This document shows, one piece after another, positions 55,400 through 64,000 of a stretch of 64,000 nucleotides of DNA. Under the pieces are notes generated by a model. The model did not search any database. It was given only the letters and a program-made list of their open reading frames with translations, and was not told the origin of the DNA. The position numbers and the translations under genes were made by a program. Each line of letters begins with the position of its first letter. Position 1 is the first letter of the stretch. Source of the DNA: Mycobacterium interjectum (GTDB lineage: Bacteria; Actinomycetota; Actinomycetes; Mycobacteriales; Mycobacteriaceae); the NCBI GenBank assembly GCA_002102225.1, contig LQPB01000058.1, positions 154,788 to 218,787 of the forward strand, in the 5' to 3' direction.

Positions 55400-56886
55400 G
55401 CCCACGGGGCACCCTCTGGGGCGTCGGGTTGGGGCCCGGCGATCCGGAGTTGGTGACGGTCAAGGCCGCCCGGCTGATCGGTGAGGCCGACGTGGTGGCC
55501 TACCACAGCGCGCGGCATGGCCGCAGCATCGCCCGGGGGATCGCCGAACCGTACCTGCGGCCCGGCCAGATCGAGGAACACCTGGTCTATCCGGTGACCA
55601 CCGAGGCGACCGACCATCCCGGCGGCTACGCGGGCGCGCTCGAAGACTTCTACGCCGAGGCGACGCGGCGCATCGCCGCGCACCTCGACGCCGGTCGCGA
55701 CGTGGCGCTGCTGGCCGAGGGCGACCCGCTGTTCTACAGCTCGTACATGCACCTGCACACCCGGCTGACGGAGCGGTTCAACGCGGTCATCGTCCCCGGC
55801 GTCACGTCGGTGAGCGCCGCCTCGGCGGCCATCGCCACGCCGCTGGTGGCCGGCGACGAGGTGCTGTCGGTGCTGCCGGGCACCCTGCCGGTGGCCGAGC
55901 TGACGCGCCGGCTCGCCGACGCCGACGCCGCGGTCGTGCTCAAGCTGGGGCGTTCGTATCCGGCTGTGCGCGAAGCGCTTTCGGCAACGGGACAACTGGA
56001 CGACGCGTTCTACGTCGAACGGGCCAGCACGTCCGGGCAGCGGATACTGCCCGCCGCGGAGGTCGATGAGACCGGCGTGCCGTACTTTTCGCTGGCGATG
56101 CTTCCGGGTGGCCGTGGGCGCCGGCAGCCCCCGGCGGCCGGCACCGTTGCGGTGGTCGGCCTGGGCCCCGGCGACCACGACTGGATGACGCCGCAGAGCC
56201 GGCGGGAGCTGGCCGCCGCCACCGACCTGATCGGCTACCGCGGTTACCTGGATCGCGTCCCGGTCCGCGAGGGCCAGCGGCGGCACCCCAGCGATAACAC
56301 CGACGAACCCGCGCGTGCGCGGCTGGCGTGCGCGCTGGCCGAGGAGGGCTGCGCCGTCGCGGTGGTGTCGTCGGGTGATCCGGGGGTGTTCGCGATGGCG
56401 ACCGCGGTGCTGGAGGAGGCCAAACAGTGGCCGGACGTGCGGATCCGGGTGGTTCCGGCGATGACGGCCGCCCAGGCCGTGGCCAGCCGGGTCGGTGCCC
56501 CGCTGGGCCACGACTACGCGGTGATCTCGCTGTCCGACCGGCTCAAGCCTTGGGACATCATCGCGGAGCGCCTGGCCGCCGCGGCCGCCGCCGATCTGGT
56601 GCTGGCCATCTACAACCCGGCTTCCAAGGCCCGGACCTGGCAGGTGGGCGCGATGCGCGACGTGTTGATGGCCCACCGCGAACCCGGGACGCCGGTGGTG
56701 ATCGGCCGCAATGTTTCCGGGGGTGTGCCGGGCCCAGAGGAAGACGTCCGCGTGGTGCGGCTGGCCGACCTCAACCCCGCCGAGGTCGACATGCGCTGCC
56801 TGCTGATTGTCGGATCCTCGCAAACCCAGTGGTACGCGGACGATCTCGGCGACCGGGTGTTCACCCCCCGGCATTACCCGGGGTGA
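55396..56886 (+). CDS. cobIJ: Fused precorrin-2 C20- and precorrin-3B C17-methyltransferase CobIJ
   Basis: 496-aa fusion of two SAM-dependent uroporphyrin-III-methyltransferase-type domains. CobI half (about 1-245): GVGLGPGDPELVTVKA and LAEGDPLFYSS. CobJ half (about 248-496): VVGLGPGDHDWMTPQ and VSSGDPGVFAMA. The same fusion is Rv2066 in M. tuberculosis. The GTG start overlaps the cobH stop. The last 26 bp overlap the convergent mmpL end. Confidence 0.94.
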   Translation: MSPRGTLWGVGLGPGDPELVTVKAARLIGEADVVAYHSARHGRSIARGIAEPYLRPGQIEEHLVYPVTTEATDHPGGYAGALEDFYAEATRRIAAHLDAGRDVALLAEGDPLFYSSYMHLHTRLTERFNAVIVPGVTSVSAASAAIATPLVAGDEVLSVLPGTLPVAELTRRLADADAAVVLKLGRSYPAVREALSATGQLDDAFYVERASTSGQRILPAAEVDETGVPYFSLAMLPGGRGRRQPPAAGTVAVVGLGPGDHDWMTPQSRRELAAATDLIGYRGYLDRVPVREGQRRHPSDNTDEPARARLACALAEEGCAVAVVSSGDPGVFAMATAVLEEAKQWPDVRIRVVPAMTAAQAVASRVGAPLGHDYAVISLSDRLKPWDIIAERLAAAAAADLVLAIYNPASKARTWQVGAMRDVLMAHREPGTPVVIGRNVSGGVPGPEEDVRVVRLADLNPAEVDMRCLLIVGSSQTQWYADDLGDRVFTPRHYPG

Positions 56887-59852
56887 CCTCGGAGCCGGCA
56901 GCGCCCGCATACGCCATCCCGTTTGGAGCGTGTTCCCCGCCGTCCAGTCGCTGGGGCCAGCTTGCCGCCGCATCCACTTCCTCCCCCAGCAGCAGGGAGC
57001 GCACCAACCTACGCGGTCCGAACGGTCGAAGCATGGAGCTGGCCGGGCGCGGCCGCACGCGAATCGGCCACCAGAACCAGCGCCCCAGCAGCGCGGCGAT
57101 CGACGGCGTCATCAACGAGCGCACGACGAGGGTGTCGAACAGCAGGCCGAGTCCAATCGTGGTGCCGGCCTGCCCAATCGAGCGCAGGTCGCTGGCGGCC
57201 ATCGACATCATGGTGAAAGCGAACACCAGCCCCGCCGCGGTGACGACACCGCCGGTCTCCCCCATCGAGCGGATGATGCCGGTCCGCAGCCCGGCCCCGA
57301 TCTCCTCCTGGAACCGTGACACGAGCAGCAAGTTGTAGTCGGATCCCACGGCCAGCAGGATGATCAATCCGAACACCGGCGCTATCCAGTTCAATTCCAG
57401 GCCGAAGAGGTGCTGCCACACCAGCACCGACAGCCCGAACGCGGCACCCAGCGACAGCAGCACCGTCCCGACGATCACCAGGGACGCGACCAGCGCTCGC
57501 GTGATGATCACCATGACGGCGAAAATCAGTGTGAGGGCCGCGATCCCGACGATCAGCAGGTCGTATTGCGAGCCGGCCTGGATGTCACGGTAGATCGCCG
57601 CCGTCCCGGCAAGGTAGAACTTGGCGCCGGTGAGCGTCGTTCCCTTCACCGCCTGATGCGCGGCGTCGAGTTCGGGCTTGACGGCCGAAATCCCCGCCGG
57701 AGTCGCCGGGTCCGCGTCGTGGGTGATGATGAAGCGCGCGGCCTTGCCGTCCGGCGAGAGGAAGAGTTTCAGACCGCGCTGAAAGTCGGGATTCTGGAAC
57801 GCTTCCGGGGGCAGGTAGAAGTAATCACCACTCCGGGACGCGTCGAAGGCCTGCCCCATCGCGCTCGCCGTATCGGTCATCTGGGCCATCTGCGTCACCA
57901 GACCCGAGAAGCTGCTGTGCATCGTGAGCAGGGTGCCCTGCATGGACTTCGCGACGGCGATGATCGGCGGGAACTGGGCGATCATCTGGGGCATGATCGC
58001 GTCGACGTTGTTCATGTCCTTGATCAGCGTGCTCATGTTCGCGCTGAACTTGTCCACACCGTCGATCGCCTCGAACACCGACCTTGAAGCCCAACAGGCC
58101 GGAATGTTGAAACAGTGTGGTTCCCAATACAGGTAGGCGCGGAACGGTCGCGCGAAATCGTCGAAGTCCGCCAGATGGTCTCGCATCTCGTTCAGCGTGG
58201 ATTGCATGTCGCCCATGTCGCCGACCGCGCGATGGATCGTGCCGCTCAGCTGTCCGAGCAGGCCCTGCATCCGCTCCATCGAGCCGATCAGGGCGCCCAG
58301 ATCGTCGCTCATCTTGAGCATGTCGGCCGTGCGGTCCTTCATGAACTGGAGGTTCTGCTGGATGGGAATCGCTTGGGCACTGATCTGGAACGGTATCGAC
58401 GTGTGCTCGATCGGTCCGCCCAGCGGTCGGGTGATGCTTTGCACCATCGCGATTCCCGGTGACCGGAAGACGTCTTTGGCGAGTCGGTCGAGAATGATCA
58501 TGTCGCCGCTGTTTCGCATGTCGTGGTCGGTCTCGATCATCAGGATGTCGGGATTCATTGTCGCGGCGCTGAAATGGCGCTCCGCCGCCGCATACCCGAC
58601 ATTCGACGGCAGGTTGGCGGGTATGTAGTAGCGGTCGTTGTAGCTGGTCTTCATGCTGGGCATGACGAGGATGCCGACGATGGCGATGGCCAGCGCGGCC
58701 GCGAACACCGCCCCGGGCCAGCGCACCGTGGCGGTGCCGATGCGCCGCCACCCGCGCGTCTTGATCATCCGCCTCGGGTCGAGCAACCCGAACCGGCTGG
58801 CCACCGCGACCACGGCCGGTGCCGCGGTCATCGCCCCCGCGACAACGACGAGCAGCCCCAGCGCCGACGGGATGCCCAGCGCCTTGAAGTACGACAGCCG
58901 CGCCAGGTGCAGGCAGAAGGTGGCGCCGGCGATGGTCAACCCCGAGCCCAAGATGATGTGCGAGGTCCCGCGGAACATCGTGTACCACGCCGTTTCTCGG
59001 TCCTGACCGGCCTGGCGAGCCTCCTGGTAGCGACCGATCAGGAAGATCGCGTAGTCGGTTCCCGCCGCGATCGCCAGCGACGACAGCATGGCGACGACGA
59101 ACGTGGAGAACCCCAGCAACTCATTGTTGCCGAGCAGCGCGACGAGCCCCCTGGCCGTGCCCATCTCGAAACCGACCATGACGAGCACCAAAAGCACCGT
59201 GCTGATGGAGCGGTACGCGATGAAAAGCATGATCATGATCACCACGCCGGTGACGCCCATCATCGTGAACATGCTCTTGTCGGCGGCCTCGTTCATGTCC
59301 GTCGTCAGCGGTGCCGGGCCGGTGACGTAGGCCTTGAGTCCCTTGGGGGGGGTCTGACCTGTCGACGATCTTGCGCACCGCGTCCACGGATTCGTTGCCC
59401 AGCGTGCTGCCCTGGTTCCCGGCCAGGTTGAGCTGAACGTAAGCGGCTTTGCCGTCACGGCTTTGGACGCCGGCCGCCGTGAGCGGGTCTCCCCACACGT
59501 TCTGCACGTGCTGCACGTGCTTGGGGTCGGCCTGCAGCTGTTGCACCAAGCCGTCGTAATAGCGGTGCGCCTCGCCGCCGAGTTGCTGATCGCTCTCGAG
59601 GACGATCATCGCGATGCTGTCGGAGTCCGATTCGTGGAACGTCGCGCCGATGTGCTTGGCCGCGATCATCGCGGGCGCGTCCTTGGGTGACATGGTGACC
59701 GCGTGCTTGCGCGCGACCGACTCGATCGGCGGCACAAGCACATTCAGCGCGACGGTCAGCAGGAGCCATCCGATGATGATGGGCCACGCGAACGTGCGAA
59801 CGAACCGCATGAATCTCGGGCGGGCTTGATTGTCCGAGCTGTCGGCGTTCAT
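56861..59852 (-). CDS. MmpL-family RND transporter, frameshifted by one base
   Basis: Two reading frames together make one MmpL. The N-terminal frame starts at the ATG at 59852 (MNADSSDNQARPRFMRFVRT) and gives helix 1 and the first periplasmic domain up to KIVDRSD. The C-terminal frame resumes at PPKGLKAYVTGP and continues through all remaining helices to 56861. The break is at eight C (59345-59352); with seven the frame closes into 996 aa, a normal MmpL length. Proton-relay Asp-Tyr motifs are seen as GTDYAIFLIGRYQEAR (helix 4 region) and GSDYNLLLVSRFQEE (helix 10). It exports lipids or siderophores with its MmpS partner. Pseudogene, phase-variable gene or sequencing error cannot be told apart here. 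Confidence 0.85.
59345..59352. repeat. Homopolymer of eight G (C on the coding strand) at the mmpL frameshift
   Basis: The only base change needed to restore the full mmpL frame is the loss of one base in this run. Such runs are prone to slipped-strand replication and to base-calling error. Confidence 0.85.
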
Positions 59853-60280
59853 GCGGCCTTCACCAGACAGGAAGTCTGCGCGTGACGGCCGGCGGTGGAC
59901 CGTTCGTCCTTGAGCTCACCGTTGACGGTGATGCGGCAGCCGAGGTTGTCGCTGTTGCCCTGGGCGACCACGCTGGCGATCACGGCCGGCACCGTCGTCG
60001 AGATGGTGAGGGTCCAGGGCAGGCTGGTGAAGTTCGCCTGTTCCGGCTGGGCCTTGACGTCTAAGTAGCTCACGCTTCCCGCCGTGTCGCTGGGGCCGTA
60101 AACCTCGTAGGTCACCTGCTTGAGATGCGACGGCTCGAGCGGTTCGGCGCTGCTTCCGGTGGCGGTAAAGATCGCGTCGGAGCCGAAGACGCCGCGGAGC
60201 CGATTGACGGTGATGCCACCGAGGACGACCGCGACCACGACGACGAGCGGCACCCATGCCCGTTTGAGAAAGATCAACAT
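59849..60280 (-). CDS. MmpS-family membrane protein
   Basis: 143 aa: basic start, one membrane helix (about residues 8-28, WVPLVVVVAVVLGGITV), then the periplasmic beta-rich MmpS domain (VTYEVYGPSDTAGSVSYLD and SLPWTLTISTTVPAVIASV). Two cysteines near the end (LGCRITVNGE and TSCLVKAA) match the conserved pair of the family. Its stop overlaps the mmpL ATG (ATGA). Works as the accessory subunit of the MmpL exporter. AAAGGA lies upstream of the start. Confidence 0.93.
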   Translation of the reverse strand: MLIFLKRAWVPLVVVVAVVLGGITVNRLRGVFGSDAIFTATGSSAEPLEPSHLKQVTYEVYGPSDTAGSVSYLDVKAQPEQANFTSLPWTLTISTTVPAVIASVVAQGNSDNLGCRITVNGELKDERSTAGRHAQTSCLVKAA

Positions 60281-60711
60281 CGATGTTTCCTTTCCTCTCG
60301 TGTGCGAGTGGTGTCCACTCGTGGCCTGGCCGTCCTAGCGCAGTGTCACCACCACGCTGCGACGCTGGGTAGAGCCATTCGGCCCCGCGCCCGAAGTCAT
60401 TGGGCACAACGCCTCGGTGGCCGCGTCTCGCTTTCCGTTATACCATACCCCCTAGGGTATTATCGACGGCAACCGCGGAATTCGCTCAGGACGCTGATTC
60501 CGCACCGGGCCGAGGAAAGGATCATCGCCGCTTGGGCGTCATGGCATGAATCAGGTTGTTAGGCTTCGCTATTCGGTCGCGCCGGGGTTCCGACTACTGG
60601 ACATCATCGGGCTGGCCGGGGCAACCGTGGGCGGCCATGGTGAGGTCGGCCGCGTCGGGCAGGCTGAACGCCGCGAGGGCAGCGGCCGATCGGCACACGC
60701 AGCCGACCTGC
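60281..60711. other. Upstream region of mmpS, regulatory, no gene seen
   Basis: 431 bp between the methyltransferase stop and mmpS. It holds the promoter/operator at 60437-60466 and a leader of about 150 nt before mmpS. Short frames at 60546-60749 and on the other strand do not look like protein. Confidence 0.6.
60437..60466 (-). promoter_or_regulatory. mmpS-mmpL promoter with a CsoR/RcnR-like palindrome in the spacer
   Basis: On the minus strand TCGATA (60466-60461) and TATAAC (60442-60437) are 18 bp apart. The spacer holds the inverted repeat ATACCC-CCTA-GGGTAT (60445-60460). On the minus strand the site reads TACCCTAGGGGGTATGGTA, which closely resembles CsoR-family (copper or persulfide sensor) operators. 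No csoR-like gene is in the window. Confidence 0.5.
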
Positions 60712-61935
60712 CTATGCGGACTGGCTTTGCTTCAGCATCATCGCAGTGAAGTCCAAACGCCACAGCGACTCGAACAGGCTGCGACCGAACTCCTCCAGGT
60801 CACGCTTGCTCGCGCCGGGCGACTCCCCGCTCTTGGCGACCCGATCAGCGATCTGACGAATCGTGCGCCGGCCATCGACCTGTTGCAGGAAATGCATCTG
60901 AGCCGGTGTCACCTTCGTGCGCCAATTCGGCCGAAAGATCTCCTCCCCCTCGATACCGCAGCGCATCCGCATCCGCGGAACGTACTCGAGGCACTCGAGC
61001 GTGGAGAAACTGATTTCGTAGCTCTTCTTCGGCCGGTCGGAACGGCATGCCATGAAGAAATGCGCGCCGTTCATCACGTGAAGACGCTCTATGAAGGACC
61101 AGAGCCTGGCCTCGGGCAACGCGCTCACCGCCCGATGGAGTGAAGTCCCGGGTCTGAACCAATCATGCGGGTAGTACGGCGCCTTGATGAACCACCCCTG
61201 AAATGCCAACCCAGCCGACGTCACGAGCTCGACGCAGTCATCGACGCTGTAATTGCGCTCAGGGCCATGCAGGAAGGTATCCGCCAGGGCGGCATCGGAC
61301 TGGGCGGAAACCGGCGCGATCTTGAAGTAATTGTGGACGGGGTGTTCTGTCGGGAGCGCCGAGATCACTTCTTTCACCATTTGGACCGATGCGTCGTCGT
61401 GACCCATGCCCAAGTCTTGGAAGGCCGACTGCAGCATTTCGACGCCCATCCGGCCGGACTTCGCATAAAGCATCACGCCCAGCGCGCCATCTCGCCGCAG
61501 ACAACCCCTCAGTGCCTTCATGCCCGCCAGTGGGTCCGGCAAGAGGTGCAACACGCCGGTCGACACAATCAGGTCGAAGTTGCGCTTAAGCGATGACAGC
61601 TCCTCTATCGGGACCCGATGCAATTCCAGGTTCGACAGCCCGTACTTGTCTTTCAGATATTGCGCATGTTCCAGCGACGGTTGACTGATATCGACCCCCA
61701 CCACTTTCGCGGAACGGTTGTTATACGCGAAAACCGCGGCCTGGTTGGTACCGCAGCCGGCGATCAAAACATCGAGATCGGGCTTATAGTCCCGGTCGGG
61801 CCACAAAATCGAGTGAGCGTGGACAGGATCGAACCACTCCCAATTGCTATCGGTCCATGCCTCAAGGTCTTGTATGGGTTCTGGGTACGCCTCGTACCGG
61901 CGCGAGACGATGGCTGCGTTCGATTCCTCGTTCAT
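60712..61935 (-). CDS. Class I SAM-dependent methyltransferase with C-terminal extension
   Basis: 407 aa. The SAM-binding motif I is VLIAGCGTNQAAVFA (about residues 55-70), followed by VVGVDISQPSLEHA (motif post I) and FDLIVSTGVLHLLPDP (motif IV region). The last about 70 residues (KVTPAQMHFLQQVDGRRTI and on) form a separate small helical unit similar to winged-helix or PqqD-like tails. N-terminal YEAYPEPIQ resembles the substrate-side segment of related methyltransferases. Base composition is clearly lower in GC than the cob and mmp genes. Substrate unknown. Confidence 0.8.
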   Translation of the reverse strand: MNEESNAAIVSRRYEAYPEPIQDLEAWTDSNWEWFDPVHAHSILWPDRDYKPDLDVLIAGCGTNQAAVFAYNNRSAKVVGVDISQPSLEHAQYLKDKYGLSNLELHRVPIEELSSLKRNFDLIVSTGVLHLLPDPLAGMKALRGCLRRDGALGVMLYAKSGRMGVEMLQSAFQDLGMGHDDASVQMVKEVISALPTEHPVHNYFKIAPVSAQSDAALADTFLHGPERNYSVDDCVELVTSAGLAFQGWFIKAPYYPHDWFRPGTSLHRAVSALPEARLWSFIERLHVMNGAHFFMACRSDRPKKSYEISFSTLECLEYVPRMRMRCGIEGEEIFRPNWRTKVTPAQMHFLQQVDGRRTIRQIADRVAKSGESPGASKRDLEEFGRSLFESLWRLDFTAMMLKQSQSA

Positions 61936-62255
61936 TGCGGACGTAGGCCCTTCCGGTCGAGTCTTGATCGAGGACCCCCGTTCCGTGGTCAGCCGGGAGC
62001 TGCATCACGGGGCGAGCCCCATCGTGGGGATTATCCGTTACCGCCGGTTCTGCCCGCAAGGAAACGGTGTCATTCCGTCTGGGTAAGTTCCGGGTGGTCC
62101 ATCAGCGGTCCGCCGTTGGCGGACAGGAAGAGTGGTCTGTGTGGACCCAGGCCGTAGCGTCGTCGGGTAGGCGGTGTGGACGAAGTGCTTTGCATCATCG
62201 CCACACTCTGACCGCCAGCCATGGGCTCCCATCCGGATGGGCGATCGAGGCAGAA
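61936..62255. other. Intergenic region, nothing recognised
   Basis: 320 bp between the two methyltransferase genes. No reading frame of coding character, no clear hairpin and no repeat that I can see. It may contain the promoter of the gene at 60712. Confidence 0.5.
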
Positions 62256-63431
62256 TTATCGGATCGGCGCGTGATCGATACGCCAGTACGTACCCCATCC
62301 GTCAATCGGCAGTATGGGCGATGTGATCGCGTAACGTTCACGAAAATCGTGGACGGCCTTCGCGCAAGCCGGTATCTGATAATCGTCCACTATCACGAAG
62401 CCGCCATATGGCACTTTGTGATAGAGCGCGTCCAAAGCTTCAATCGTCGATTCGTACATATCGCCATCAAGCCGCAATACAGCTAACCGATCGATCGGAG
62501 CGGCTGGCAACGTATCCTTGAACCAACCTTCAAGAAAAACCACCCGTTCGTCCAATAATCCGAAACGCCGGAAATTATCCTCAACATCGGCACGCGACAC
62601 CTTGAGTTGACTATGGGTATGGTGCTGATCGCCGGCATCGGCGGGGAACTTTTCGGGGTCTGGCGGTGGAAGTCCAGCAAAGCTGTCAGCCACGAAGACA
62701 CGTCGCGTGCCATCACCGTATGCCTCCAAAATTCCCCTCATCAGAATGCAGGCGCCGCCTCGCCAAACGCCGGTCTCTACAAAGTCACCCTTGACGCCAT
62801 CAAGTATCACCGTCTCGCAGGCGTAGCGTAGATTTCGCATGCGAACACTCCCGATCATGGAAAAGGAAAGTGAGGGCCAGTCCCTGCCCAAGAGACGGTT
62901 GTTGGGATCGAACTTGCCGTCCGACCAGAAGTCGCAGGGCGCATCCTCGACAAGCATGCCGGTCAACGACGCCTCGAGAAGATTGAGGTATCGCTGGACC
63001 AATCTGCCGCGGCCCGATCCTTGGTATGCCGGCTCTTGAACCCGGATGGAGGGGGTTAGGGACGGGGATACCTGCTGCGTGCCGCGTATCTCCGCGATTA
63101 CGTCCCGGCGTCCATCCTCGAAGACAACCCTCACCTCGAGGGTGAATACCGGTGCGAGTCCGACCGTTCCGATCGCCTTCCAGAACCCCACTGGTGAGGA
63201 ACTGCCATACACTTTGTCCACATCGGGCCGCGGAAGAGTGAGCTCGCAGCGCGCGACCACGCTTTGCTCGTGGACGAACTCCAACCTGGCCACGGGGGCC
63301 TTGCATACGACCCAGCCATAGACCTGGAACGCGCATCCGTCGACCGGACCCTTCCGCGGGTATTCGAGATTAGCAGCGGTGATCAGGTCATTGCTAGGGC
63401 GCAGGGTGACCCCGGATATCTCCACTTCCAT
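62256..63431 (-). CDS. TylF/MycF-type O-methyltransferase with N-terminal beta domain
   Basis: 391 aa from the ATG at 63431. The C-terminal about 255 residues are a TylF (macrocin O-methyltransferase) domain: GDFVETGVWRGGACILMRG (SAM site), FVADSFAGLPPPD, and the metal-binding region RLDGDMYEST with VIVDDY. TylF-family enzymes are Mg-dependent and methylate sugar hydroxyls, so a surface glycolipid sugar is a fair inference. The N-terminal about 130 residues (VYGWVVCKAPVARLEFVHEQ and on) are beta-rich and unassigned. An upstream extension to 63710 is open but low-complexity (Gly/Ala/Asp-rich). GC content is low for this genome. Confidence 0.82.
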   Translation of the reverse strand: MEVEISGVTLRPSNDLITAANLEYPRKGPVDGCAFQVYGWVVCKAPVARLEFVHEQSVVARCELTLPRPDVDKVYGSSSPVGFWKAIGTVGLAPVFTLEVRVVFEDGRRDVIAEIRGTQQVSPSLTPSIRVQEPAYQGSGRGRLVQRYLNLLEASLTGMLVEDAPCDFWSDGKFDPNNRLLGRDWPSLSFSMIGSVRMRNLRYACETVILDGVKGDFVETGVWRGGACILMRGILEAYGDGTRRVFVADSFAGLPPPDPEKFPADAGDQHHTHSQLKVSRADVEDNFRRFGLLDERVVFLEGWFKDTLPAAPIDRLAVLRLDGDMYESTIEALDALYHKVPYGGFVIVDDYQIPACAKAVHDFRERYAITSPILPIDGWGTYWRIDHAPIR

Positions 63432-64000
63432 GCGGCGATCCCGTCCCTCCTCGCCGAGGGCGGCCGCCATATCCACGGCAGTGCCCTCGTCGGCAACCCC
63501 TCGGCCGCCATCGGCAACACCCTCGCCCGCGTCACCTGCCGCTGCAGCGCGGTCTGCGACGCCAGCTTGTCCAGTGTCCAAGGCTTCCTGGCATGACACC
63601 ATGTCAGGAATTCTGGTGTCAAGAAGCCGCGTGGGCTCATCAAAAGTGCCCCGTAATCCGATCGTTGCATCATTTGAGGGTGGTCCGTTGGGTCGCTGTC
63701 GCCCACCCACTCACCTGGTCATTTTCCGGTCAGCCAGGGAAGACGCCAGAATTGGTCGGAATACGTCGATGCCGCCCTGGGAGCGGATCCCGATGCCGAC
63801 CCGAGTGCGCGATTTCTTTCACGACAAACCAAAAGATCGTTATCGCGAATTCGATAGCCGCGCCGGTCGGCGGGACGGTCTCTGCGCTTTCGGTGGTGCA
63901 TCAGTTCTTTTTGCGACCTTTTCCCGGCTGACCGATCGCCTGACTGATGAGCCGTTTCGCTTTTGTTTAAGGCCATAAACGTCGAGGAATCCCGCTACCC
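63432..64000. other. Right edge of the window, no confident gene
   Basis: Up to 63710 the TylF-gene frame stays open but codes for a low-complexity stretch. From 63711 to 64000 I see no convincing frame. GC is low (runs of A and T around 63820-63970). It may be upstream regulatory DNA or the decayed end of an acquired segment. Confidence 0.4.

Noticed and set aside
60546..60763. Short frames on both strands before mmpS as a possible remnant of a CsoR or copper-chaperone gene
   Set aside because: No CsoR Cys-His-Cys pattern or heavy-metal-binding motif is present.
63594..63606. TGACACCATGTCA palindrome as an operator of the TylF gene
   Set aside because: It lies inside or just before an open but low-complexity extension, has no nearby promoter and is a single short occurrence.

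Overview
The window is chromosomal DNA of a mycobacterium. It is GC-rich and carries the mycobacterial gene order known from M. tuberculosis around Rv2045c-Rv2054: lipT, lppI, the Rv2047c homologue, pks12, the Rv2049c homologue, rbpA, ppm/lnt, an Rv2052c-like amidohydrolase, fxsA and a dienelactone hydrolase. This is followed by an Rv2061c-like protein, cobN and cobG-cobH-cobIJ. Separate lnt and ppm genes and several large insertions relative to M. tuberculosis point to a non-tuberculous species. I cannot name the species from sequence alone.

Region 1 (1-3.1 kb): lipT (partial), lppI and a coiled-coil membrane protein. Region 2 (3.1-18.4 kb) is an accessory metabolic island between lppI and the Rv2047c homologue. 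It holds two cytochromes P450, three short-chain dehydrogenases (one of the mycofactocin-coupled type), three paralogous DAPDH/dihydrodipicolinate-reductase-like dehydrogenases, two TetR regulators and a VOC protein. Its centre is a ten-gene operon (10.99-18.39 kb). That operon encodes two near-identical five-helix membrane proteins, two single-helix microproteins (34 and 42 aa), a 146-aa single-pass protein, and a VWA (NorD/CbbO-like) plus MoxR AAA+ (NorQ/CbbQ-like) pair. I read this as an undescribed membrane metalloenzyme with its own insertase/activase, working with the P450s and dehydrogenases on an unknown, probably lipid-like, substrate. A repeated palindrome (TGACT-N2-AGTCA type) lies in three promoters of the island and suggests one TetR-controlled regulon.

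Region 3 (18.4-42.4 kb) is the conserved backbone: the Rv2047c homologue, the two-module mycoketide synthase Pks12, RbpA behind a sigma-E/H-like promoter, the lipoprotein N-acyltransferase and polyprenol-phosphomannose synthase, and small housekeeping genes. Region 4 (42.5-46.5 kb) is a DUF1214/sulfotransferase/TetR/SDR cassette bounded by two related hairpins. Region 5 (46.5-56.9 kb) holds cobalamin genes: cobN with a hydrolase on one strand and cobG-cobH-cobIJ on the other. Between them sit an SDR and a flavin monooxygenase read in frame into an NTF2-like domain.

Region 6 (56.9-64 kb): mmpS-mmpL, with mmpL frameshifted at a run of eight C, behind a promoter carrying a CsoR-like palindrome. 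It ends in a segment of visibly lower GC with two methyltransferase genes, probably acquired horizontally. I saw no tRNA, rRNA, insertion sequence or CRISPR array.
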